The notes under the pieces were generated by a model. The model worked only from the letters and a program-made list of their open reading frames with translations. It was not told the DNA's origin and made no database searches. From NCBI GenBank assembly GCA_946623195.1, contig CAMOQW010000045.1, positions 1-13,932 of the forward strand: a stretch of DNA of 13,932 nt, in the 5' to 3' direction. The position numbers and the translations under genes were made by a program. Numbering within the stretch: the first letter of the stretch is position 1; the number at the start of each line of letters is the position of its first letter. Source of the stretch: an uncultured Prevotella sp. GTDB taxonomy: Bacteria; Bacteroidota; Bacteroidia; Bacteroidales; Bacteroidaceae. Below, in pieces: positions 8,326 through 13,932 of this stretch.

Positions 8326-10811
8326 TGGCCACCGCGCTTACGAACGTAATTACCAATCAGCAGCACGACAATCAGCAGCAGCACGGCATAGGCCACGTAG
8401 GCTGCCGTCTCCGTACGGTCTATGCTCTTGGGTTTGAAACTGAGCACCACCTGGTGCTTGCCGGGCTTCACCTGCAAGGCGCGCAACACGTAGTTGACGC
8501 GGCCCAGCTCACATTCCTCGCCATCCACCAGGGCTGTCCAGCCCGGGAAATAGATTTCCGAGAATACGATGACGCCGCCCTTGCCGGAATTGACGTCATA
8601 GGTCAGCTGGTTGGGTTCATAAGCCGTCAGCGACACCAGGCTCAGCGTGTCCTGCACCACGGATTCGCCAAGTACGGCCTGGAACTTCTTGTCGGCCACA
8701 GCCTCATGGCGCAGTGGCAGCCGGCCCGTCATGTCCAGCTCTTCGTTGGCATTGCTGACATAATGTACCTGGTCCACAAACCAGGCATTGCCATAGGTAT
8801 AGGGATTTTCCAGAGGCACGGTCTGGCCACCCTGCAAGGGCAGTATCAGGTATTTGGTGTTCAGCATATTGAGCACAGGGGCTATCGAGTCGCCATTCAC
8901 CTGCGTCATATCGCCCTGCGCCTCCATGACGGCATTGCCCAGACGGGCTTTCTCCGGAGCAATGTGTGCCTCTATCAGTTCCTGGTAGCGACGCAGCTTG
9001 GCAGGATGGTAGCCGCCAATGCTCTTCAGGTAGAAGGAGGTCTCATTCTCGTTGAAGGTATCGGAAGCCATATTCAGCACACGGTAGTCCAGGCTCTGGT
9101 CTTGCAGGATATGGTCTATCGTTGGGGTTTTGGCTATCGGCTCTTCGCGTACCGTCTGCGACACAAACAGATCGTCGTACAGATAGCGCTTGTTCACCTG
9201 CCACATGTCTATCAGGCACAGCAGCAGCAAGCCTGCCGTCATCCATTCGGCACGCAGCTTCTTATACTTGAAGAGCAACAGACACGCCGTGCCGATGGCT
9301 ATAATCAGGAACGAACGCCAGGCATCGGCCGTAAACACGGCCACGCGCATCTCGGTCAGGTTCTGCAGCAGGGGCGTCAAGTGTTCTGCCGGAATACCTG
9401 CCAGGGCTTTCATTTCCGACGTACTGACATAGTCGGGGAAGAACAGCTTGGGCATCAGGGCAAACAACAGGGCCATGCCGCCCGTCAAGGCAAACGACAC
9501 GTACAGCCAACGGGCCTTCTTGGTCAGCAGCTCGGGTTCGTCGATGATACGCTTCAAGGCCAGCATGGCCAACAGGGGGATGGTGAACTCTGCCACTACC
9601 AGGATGCTGGCTACCGTACGGAACTTGGCATACATCGGCACGTAGTCGATAAAGAAATCGGTGAAGGGCATGAAGTTGCGACCCCACGACAGCAGAATGC
9701 TCAGAATGGTAGCCGCCAGCAGACCCCACTTCAGCGGACCCTTGACAATGAACAGGCCCAACACGAAGAGCATCAGCACGAAGGCACCCACATAGACCGG
9801 GCCCATCGTCATGGGCTGCTCGCCCCAGTACTGGCCTATCTGCTGGTAGATGCCCATATAGTCGCTGTTGGCATGTTTCATGGCCGTCTTGTTCTGGGCC
9901 ATCGGTACCGTCGCTCCTCCTTTGGCATTGGGCACCAGGAGGGTCCACGTCTCGTCAATGCCATAGCTCCACGCAGTAATATAGTCGCGGTCCAGTCCGC
10001 TGGAGGTCTGGTTGGCGCTATTCTCCTTCACGAGTTCACTCTTGCCACGCATCGACTCCTGACCGTAAAGCCACGTATGATACAGGTTCGAAAGATTCAG
10101 CGAAACGGCTATCACGGCAGCCACGATGCACACTCCCGTGGCCTTCAGCAAGTGGACATACTGCTTGCGCAGCAGGCCCTCGACGATGAAAGCCAGCACC
10201 ATGAAGAGGATGACAATCAGGTAGTAATACGTCATCTGCACATGGTTGGCCAGTATCTCCAGGGCCCCAAACAGCGATGCCACGAACAGGCCCCATAGGT
10301 ATTTGCCACGATAGGCCAGCACCACACCCGCTATCATGGGGGGCAGATAGGCCAGGGCTATCACCTTCCAGATGTGGCCGGCAGCTATGATGATGAAGAA
10401 ATAGCTGGAGAAAGCCCATACCACGGCTCCCAGCATGGCCAGATACTGACGGAAGTCGAAAGCACGAAGCAGGATATAGAATCCCAGCAGATAGGCAAAG
10501 ACATACCAGACATTCTCGGGCAGCCACAGGTGATAGGCGTTCTCGGCCTGCTTCAAGGCCTTCGAACTGCTATACGACGGAGCCAGCTGATAGGTGGGCA
10601 TGCCGCCAAACAGCGAATTGGTCCAGCGTGTGGTCTCTCCGGTACGCTCATGGTACAGTTCGCTCTCATGACCGGCACCACGGCCTGCCGCTGAGTCATG
10701 ACGATACAGAATGCGGCCCTCGATGTCGGCAGGGAAGAAATAGGCAAACGATATCACGGCAAAGAGCACTACTGCCAACACGTCGGGCAGCCACTGCTTC
10801 AAACTTTTCAT
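8322..10811 (-). CDS. YfhO family polytopic membrane protein
   Basis: From the ATG at 10811 the protein has 829 residues starting MKSLKQWLPDVL. An in-frame ATG at 10829 would add MKNEVF, which is encoded by the upstream tandem repeat, so I prefer the shorter form; 10829 remains possible. About 13 hydrophobic segments are visible: TM1 at about 8-28, a cluster to about 535, then a large extracytoplasmic domain (about 540-800) with the motif YFPGWTALVDG near 754-764, and a final TM at about 805-820 with a basic tail. The first loop carries YRHDSAAGRGAG (Asp39), the place where GT-C transferases keep their acidic catalytic residue. In Firmicutes YfhO proteins take part in lipoteichoic acid glycosylation, so a role in transferring sugars from lipid carriers is plausible; the acceptor here is unknown. 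It heads the operon with fkp (4-nt overlap), behind its own -7 box at 10852-10859. Confidence 0.93.
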   Translation of the reverse strand: MKSLKQWLPDVLAVVLFAVISFAYFFPADIEGRILYRHDSAAGRGAGHESELYHERTGETTRWTNSLFGGMPTYQLAPSYSSSKALKQAENAYHLWLPENVWYVFAYLLGFYILLRAFDFRQYLAMLGAVVWAFSSYFFIIIAAGHIWKVIALAYLPPMIAGVVLAYRGKYLWGLFVASLFGALEILANHVQMTYYYLIVILFMVLAFIVEGLLRKQYVHLLKATGVCIVAAVIAVSLNLSNLYHTWLYGQESMRGKSELVKENSANQTSSGLDRDYITAWSYGIDETWTLLVPNAKGGATVPMAQNKTAMKHANSDYMGIYQQIGQYWGEQPMTMGPVYVGAFVLMLFVLGLFIVKGPLKWGLLAATILSILLSWGRNFMPFTDFFIDYVPMYAKFRTVASILVVAEFTIPLLAMLALKRIIDEPELLTKKARWLYVSFALTGGMALLFALMPKLFFPDYVSTSEMKALAGIPAEHLTPLLQNLTEMRVAVFTADAWRSFLIIAIGTACLLLFKYKKLRAEWMTAGLLLLCLIDMWQVNKRYLYDDLFVSQTVREEPIAKTPTIDHILQDQSLDYRVLNMASDTFNENETSFYLKSIGGYHPAKLRRYQELIEAHIAPEKARLGNAVMEAQGDMTQVNGDSIAPVLNMLNTKYLILPLQGGQTVPLENPYTYGNAWFVDQVHYVSNANEELDMTGRLPLRHEAVADKKFQAVLGESVVQDTLSLVSLTAYEPNQLTYDVNSGKGGVIVFSEIYFPGWTALVDGEECELGRVNYVLRALQVKPGKHQVVLSFKPKSIDRTETAAYVAYAVLLLIVVLLIGNYVRKRGGQ

Positions 10812-10816
10812 AAATA

Positions 10817-10844
10817 CTTCATTCTTCATTCTTCATTCTTCATT
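10817..10844. repeat. Perfect heptamer tandem repeat, locus D (yfhO leader)
   Basis: Four perfect copies of CTTCATT on the plus strand (AATGAAG on the minus strand). Each copy supplies an ATG on the minus strand, at 10843, 10836, 10829 and 10822, in rotating frames. Only the one at 10829 is in frame with yfhO. The repeat lies between the yfhO -7 box and its start codon. Confidence 0.92.
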
Positions 10845-10851
10845 TTCGCTG

Positions 10852-10859
10852 CAAAGGTA
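10852..10859 (-). promoter_or_regulatory. -7 box of the yfhO-fkp-GSCFA-murF/alr operon promoter
   Basis: The minus strand reads TACCTTTG followed by C, matching the Bacteroidetes TAnnTTTG(C) element. It lies 41 nt before the ATG at 10811, giving a leader of roughly 30 nt made mostly of the locus D repeat. No TTTG -33 element is clear upstream. It is the only good promoter signal at the head of the operon. Confidence 0.65.
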
Positions 10860-10873
10860 CGAAATATTTCATA

Positions 10874-10894
10874 TTCATAGTTCATAGTTCGCAG
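10874..10894. repeat. Short heptamer tandem repeat, locus E (divergent promoter region)
   Basis: Two perfect copies of TTCATAG and a third, TTCGCAG, on the plus strand, between the two divergent -7 boxes. They cover the stretch where -33 elements for both promoters would be expected. Only three units, so weaker than the other loci on its own. Confidence 0.6.
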
Positions 10895-10902
10895 TTTTTT
10901 TG

Positions 10903-10910
10903 TATTTTTG
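10903..10910 (+). promoter_or_regulatory. -7 box of the mtnN-luxS promoter
   Basis: TATTTTTG followed by C fits the Bacteroidetes TAnnTTTG(C) element and is preceded by a T-rich run. The mtnN ATG is 23 nt further on, so the leader is short, about 17 nt, with no Shine-Dalgarno and no room for a SAM or SAH riboswitch. No clear TTTG -33 element is seen. Confidence 0.65.
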
Positions 10911-10933
10911 CAGCCGAAAACATCAGAACAAGC

Positions 10934-11563
10934 ATGAAAACAGGAATTATAGTAGCCATGGACAAGGAGCTGCGCCAGCTCCAGGCACTGTTCAACAGCC
11001 AGGGAGTGCTGGTACAGAAGTGTGGCATCGGCAAGGTGAATGCAGCCCTTGGTGCCCAGCGTATGATCAACGAGTTTCACCCCGACGTCATCATCTCCAG
11101 CGGATGTGCCGGCGGCAATGGCGACGACATCAGCCTGCAGGATGTCGTCGTGAGTGCAGAACTGACCTACCACGATGTGTATTGCGGCAAGGCCATCGAC
11201 GACAGCACCGTCTACGGACAGGTGCAGGGACTGCCGGCCCGCTATCAGGCCGACCCCTATCTGCTGGAGAAGGCCCTGCTGACGGGTGCCAAGCCGGGCT
11301 TGATTGTCACCGGCGACTGGTTTGTGGATTCCAAGGACAAGATGCGCAGCATCGTCGCGAAATTCCCCGAAGCCAAGGCGGTCGACATGGAGTCGTGTGC
11401 CATTGCACAGACCTGCTATATCAACCGGGTGCCTTTCATCTCCTTCCGCATCATCAGCGACATTCCCCTGCGCGACACCAATGCCTCGCAGTACCATAAC
11501 TTCTGGGACACCATTGCCGACCAGTCTTTCCAAGTCACTAAGGCCTTCGTCGAATCCCTTTAA
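10934..11563 (+). CDS. mtnN: 5'-methylthioadenosine / S-adenosylhomocysteine nucleosidase
   Basis: A 209-residue cytoplasmic enzyme that hydrolyses SAH to adenine and S-ribosylhomocysteine, and methylthioadenosine to adenine and methylthioribose. The start MKTGIIVAMDKE places Glu12 where the family has its catalytic glutamate. CGIGKVNAALG near 33-43 and SSGCAGG near 56-62 are typical purine-nucleoside phosphorylase-fold motifs. VDMES carries Glu153, and ISDIP has Asp176, matching the Glu174/Asp197 pair of the E. coli enzyme (from memory). The start sits 23 nt after a -7 box. luxS follows after 52 bp on the same strand with no terminator, and LuxS uses the product of this reaction, so the two are very likely co-transcribed. 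All catalytic residues are present. A long open frame on the opposite strand is a shadow. Confidence 0.96.
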   Translation: MKTGIIVAMDKELRQLQALFNSQGVLVQKCGIGKVNAALGAQRMINEFHPDVIISSGCAGGNGDDISLQDVVVSAELTYHDVYCGKAIDDSTVYGQVQGLPARYQADPYLLEKALLTGAKPGLIVTGDWFVDSKDKMRSIVAKFPEAKAVDMESCAIAQTCYINRVPFISFRIISDIPLRDTNASQYHNFWDTIADQSFQVTKAFVESL

Positions 11564-11573
11564 GTCAGCAACT

Positions 11574-11615
11574 TTTTCACTTATCATTTTTCACTCATCA
11601 CTTATCACTTATCAC
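11574..11615. repeat. Heptamer tandem repeat, locus F (luxS leader)
   Basis: Six contiguous 7-bp units on the plus strand, consensus TTATCAC. The last two are perfect, and the earlier ones read TTTTCAC (twice), TTATCAT and TCATCAC. They fill 42 of the 52 bases between the mtnN stop and the luxS ATG and end exactly at that ATG (11616). There is no Shine-Dalgarno in them. Confidence 0.88.
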
Positions 11616-12110
11616 ATGGAAGTCATTCAGAGTTTCACCATCGACCACACCCGACTGAAGCCAGGTATCTACGTATCGCGCCAGGACAGGGGCTTCACCA
11701 CCTTCGATCTGCGCATCACCGAACCCAACAAGGAACCGGCCGTTGCGCCTGCCGCCATGCACAGTCTGGAACACTTGATGGCCACCTGGTTCCGCAACAG
11801 TGAAGCCAAAGATGATGTCGTATATGTAGGTCCTATGGGCTGCTTGACAGGCATGTATATCGTCATGACAGGCCAGTACACCGTGGAGGACATGCGCCGC
11901 CTGACCGTTGAATGCCTCCAGTGGATACTCACGCAGGACAAGGTGCCTGCCACTGAACCACAGACCTGTGGCAACTATCTGCTCCACGACCTGCCCATGT
12001 GCAAATGGGAAAGTGCACGATATTTAGACCGCCTACAGCACGATTTCCACTGCGAGTACACCAAGCTACGGATCACCTTGGACGACGGCCGCGTCTTTGC
12101 CGACGCTTAA
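11616..12110 (+). CDS. luxS: S-ribosylhomocysteine lyase (AI-2 synthase)
   Basis: A 164-residue cytoplasmic metalloenzyme that splits S-ribosylhomocysteine into homocysteine and 4,5-dihydroxy-2,3-pentanedione, the precursor of the AI-2 signal. The metal-binding motif is HSLEH (His49, Glu52, His53) with Cys119 in QTCGN as third ligand. Cys77 in GPMGCLTGMY is the catalytic cysteine equivalent to Cys84 in Bacillus. Length fits the family (about 155-170). The frame is open upstream into mtnN, but the family start and the end of the repeat leader both point to the ATG at 11616 (MEVIQSFTIDHT). It is the second gene of the mtnN-luxS pair. It ends one base before an A-tract and a strong hairpin that closes the transcription unit. 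Nothing is missing from the active site. Confidence 0.96.
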   Translation: MEVIQSFTIDHTRLKPGIYVSRQDRGFTTFDLRITEPNKEPAVAPAAMHSLEHLMATWFRNSEAKDDVVYVGPMGCLTGMYIVMTGQYTVEDMRRLTVECLQWILTQDKVPATEPQTCGNYLLHDLPMCKWESARYLDRLQHDFHCEYTKLRITLDDGRVFADA

Positions 12111-12169
12111 AGAAAAAAAACATCATCCCCCGCCTACTCACTGTGGCGGGGGATGATGGTATATATTTA
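12111..12169. terminator. Terminator hairpin between convergent luxS and typA
   Basis: A perfect 14-bp inverted repeat (12121-12134 pairing with 12145-12158, GC-rich near the loop) encloses a 10-nt loop. On the minus strand it is followed by eight T (12113-12120 complement), a textbook intrinsic terminator for typA, whose stop is only 8 nt before the stem. On the plus strand the A-tract precedes the stem and only a weak AT-rich tract follows, so termination of luxS would be less efficient. Confidence 0.88.
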
Positions 12170-13932
12170 CTGCTTGCTGGCCTTCTTGCGCTGGTCGTGG
12201 TCAAGGATGATCTTGCGCATTCGCATCGACTTGGGAGTCACCTCCACCAGCTCGTCTTCCTTGATATACTCCAGACACTCCTCCAGCGACATCACCACCT
12301 TCGGAATGATGCGGGCCTTCTCGTCGGTACCTGAGGCCCGGACATTAGTCAACTGCTTAGCCTTACAGACGTTGATCACCAGGTCGTTGTCGTGAACATG
12401 CTCGCCAACCACCTGACCCATGTAGACATCCTCACCCGGGTCGATGAAGAACTTGCCCCTATCCTGCAGCTTGTCGATGGCGTAGGCAAAGGCATTGCCG
12501 GTCTCCAGGGCTATCATCGAGCCGTTCACGCGGCGCTCTATGTCACCCTTGTAGGGCTGATACTCCTTGAAGCGGTGGGCCATGATGGCCTCACCCTGAC
12601 TGGCCGTCAGCACATTGGTGCGCAGACCGATGATGCCGCGCGAGGGGATGTCGAACTCTATGTTGGTGCGCTCGCCCTGGCTCTCCATCGAGGTCATCTC
12701 GCCCTTCCGGCGCGTCACCATGTCGATCATCTTCGAGGCAAACTCTTCAGGCACGTTGATGGTCAGCTCCTCAATGGGTTCACACTTCACAAAGCCAGGA
12801 TCTCCGGGTTGTCCGGATTTCCCGGAAGCATCCAGCCACTTGTAGATCACCTGCGGCTGGCCCACCTGCAGTTCATAGCCTTCGCGGCGCATGGTCTCAA
12901 TGAGCACGCTCAGATGCAGCACACCACGCCCCGACACCACCCACTTGTCGGTAGAGTCCTCGTAGGGTTCTACGCGCAGGGCCAGGTTCTTCTCCAGTTC
13001 CTTCTCCAAACGGTCGTTGATGTGGCGTGAGGTCACAAACTTACCCTCCTTGCCGAAGAACGGCGAGTCGTTGATGGTAAACAGCATCGACATCGTAGGC
13101 TCGTCGATGGCGATAGGCGGCAGGGGTTCCGGATGCTCCACATCGCAGATGGTGTCGCCAATCTCAAACTTCTCCAGACCTATCACGGCACAGATGTCAC
13201 CGCAGTCCACCTGGCCGATGCGCTGATGGCCCATACCGTCGAAGGTATGCAGCTCCTTGATTTTCGTCTTCTCCATCGTGCCGTCCCTGTGGGCAATGGT
13301 CACCTGCTGGCCGTCCTTCAGCACGCCACGGTGCACACGCCCCACTGCAATACGACCCGTATAGCTGGAATAGTCCAGCGACGTAATCAGCATCTGGGGT
13401 GTACCCTCCAACTGCTGGGGAGCAGGAATCACCTCTATAATCTTGTCCAGCAGGTAAGTGATGTCGCCGGTCGGCTTGTTATAGTCCTCACCCATCCAGC
13501 CGTTCTTGGCCGAACCGTACACCACGGGGAAGTCCAGTTGGTCTTCCGTGGCATTCAGCGAGAACATCAGGTCGAACACCATCTCATAGACCTCTTCCGG
13601 ACGGCAGTTAGGCTTGTCCACCTTGTTGACCACCACGATGGGCTTCAAGCCAATCTGCAGGGCCTTCTGCAACACGAAGCGCGTCTGGGGCATCGGACCC
13701 TCGAAGGCATCCACCAGCAGCAGACAGCCGTCGGCCATGTTGAGCACACGCTCCACCTCGCCACCGAAGTCCGAGTGTCCCGGGGTGTCGATGATATTAA
13801 TCTTTGTACCTTTCCAGTTGATACTCACATTCTTCGAGAGTATCGTGATGCCTCGTTCGCGCTCCAGGTCGTTAGCATCCAACACCTGGCTCGACAGGTT
13901 CTGTCCCTCACGGAACAGGTTACCGGCCAGCA
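12167..13932 (-). CDS. typA: Translational GTPase TypA/BipA; 5' end cut by window edge
   Basis: The frame is open from the right edge ([15 protein letters not shown]...) to the TAA at 12169-12167, about 588 residues; a GTG at 13885 lies inside the gene and is not the start. TypA is a ribosome-associated GTPase of the EF-G class that supports ribosome assembly and growth under stress. Visible are the G2/switch region ERERGITI, the G3 motif [15 protein letters not shown] (about 13789), the G4 motif NKVDKPNC (about 13627), the G5-like SAKNGW, and the EF-G-like and TypA-specific C-terminal parts ending in KSMRMRKI. The P-loop and first roughly 20-25 residues lie outside. One oddity is a Gly/Pro-rich insert ([13 protein letters not shown]) between the usual VIYK-x-x-D and VKCEP, where the family has a single glycine; it is encoded by four 9-bp repeats. 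A strong terminator follows. Confidence 0.96.
   Translation of the reverse strand, partial: LAGNLFREGQNLSSQVLDANDLERERGITILSKNVSINWKGTKINIIDTPGHSDFGGEVERVLNMADGCLLLVDAFEGPMPQTRFVLQKALQIGLKPIVVVNKVDKPNCRPEEVYEMVFDLMFSLNATEDQLDFPVVYGSAKNGWMGEDYNKPTGDITYLLDKIIEVIPAPQQLEGTPQMLITSLDYSSYTGRIAVGRVHRGVLKDGQQVTIAHRDGTMEKTKIKELHTFDGMGHQRIGQVDCGDICAVIGLEKFEIGDTICDVEHPEPLPPIAIDEPTMSMLFTINDSPFFGKEGKFVTSRHINDRLEKELEKNLALRVEPYEDSTDKWVVSGRGVLHLSVLIETMRREGYELQVGQPQVIYKWLDASGKSGQPGDPGFVKCEPIEELTINVPEEFASKMIDMVTRRKGEMTSMESQGERTNIEFDIPSRGIIGLRTNVLTASQGEAIMAHRFKEYQPYKGDIERRVNGSMIALETGNAFAYAIDKLQDRGKFFIDPGEDVYMGQVVGEHVHDNDLVINVCKAKQLTNVRASGTDEKARIIPKVVMSLEECLEYIKEDELVEVTPKSMRMRKIILDHDQRKKASKQ
12795..12830. repeat. 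Nonamer tandem repeat in typA
   Basis: Four 9-bp units, on the coding (minus) strand of form nnnnYCnGG, mostly CCGG at the end of each unit. The 36 bp equal the 12 extra residues seen in the protein relative to recalled TypA sequences. The encoded peptide is collagen-like (Gly every third residue for four repeats). Unit changes here would keep the reading frame. Confidence 0.75.

Noticed and set aside
8354..8384. CAGCAG-rich stretch as a microsatellite
   Set aside because: It encodes the Leu/Ile/Val-rich last membrane segment of YfhO; codon choice explains it and the period is not regular.
8301..10298. A 665-codon open frame on the plus strand, rich in His and Gln
   Set aside because: It lies wholly antisense to yfhO. 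The His/Gln bias is what the complement of a membrane-protein gene gives; no domain or promoter is recognisable.
10861..10933. SAM or SAH riboswitch before mtnN-luxS
   Set aside because: The leader after the -7 box is only about 17 nt, too short for any known aptamer, and no conserved fold is visible.
10826..11587. A 253-codon minus-strand open frame crossing mtnN
   Set aside because: Shadow of mtnN; it runs on through the divergent promoter region and shows no family motif.
11304..11615. Upstream in-frame extension of luxS
   Set aside because: It would overlap mtnN in another frame and translate the heptamer repeat; LuxS proteins begin at the M-E-V-I-x-S-F-like start, which fits the ATG at 11616.
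11574..11615. CRISPR-like array
   Set aside because: Units are 7 bp, contiguous and without spacers, and no cas gene is present.
13883..13885. GTG as the start of typA
   Set aside because: The frame continues upstream with typical TypA residues (LAGNLFRE) to the window edge, and the P-loop must lie further upstream.

Overview
The window looks like chromosomal DNA of a Bacteroidales bacterium, most likely a Prevotella-like lineage with moderately high GC. Four things point there: a fused MurF-alanine racemase, a fused fucokinase/GDP-fucose pyrophosphorylase (Fkp), a GSCFA-family protein, and promoters of the Bacteroidetes type (TAnnTTTG -7 box, no clear Shine-Dalgarno). I see no tRNA, rRNA, CRISPR array, insertion sequence or phage gene. 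Coding density is very high and every gene has a recognisable family.

Layout. Positions 1-10811 on the minus strand hold a five-gene run, read right to left: a YfhO-family membrane protein, fkp, a GSCFA/SGNH-like protein, murF-alr, and a secreted GH95 glycosidase whose last few codons fall off the left edge. The first three junctions overlap by 4, 1 and 4 nt (ATGA, TGATG, ATGA), so translational coupling is likely. The GH95 gene follows after 42 bp without a visible terminator. Positions 10812-10933 are a divergent regulatory region. Positions 10934-12110 on the plus strand hold mtnN and luxS, two consecutive steps of S-adenosylhomocysteine detoxification. A strong stem-loop separates luxS from the convergent typA/bipA GTPase gene, which enters from the right edge without its first codons.

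Function. Fkp turns free L-fucose into GDP-L-fucose. The GH95 enzyme could release fucose (or L-galactose) from glycans. YfhO is a polytopic protein of a family linked to envelope glycosylation. MurF-Alr makes D-alanine and completes the peptidoglycan pentapeptide precursor. The operon therefore ties fucose salvage and surface glycosylation to cell-wall synthesis. MtnN and LuxS recycle SAH and would release the AI-2 precursor.

Most unusual feature. Six separate loci carry short tandem repeats with a period of exactly 7 bp but with different unit sequences. Three lie inside coding sequences (GH95, MurF-Alr, GSCFA) at probable loops or linkers. Three lie in 5' leaders or promoter regions (yfhO/mtnN and luxS). 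A seventh locus, in typA, is four 9-bp units that add 12 residues to a very conserved protein. No known element explains this heptamer family to my knowledge, and it is the part of the window most worth following up.
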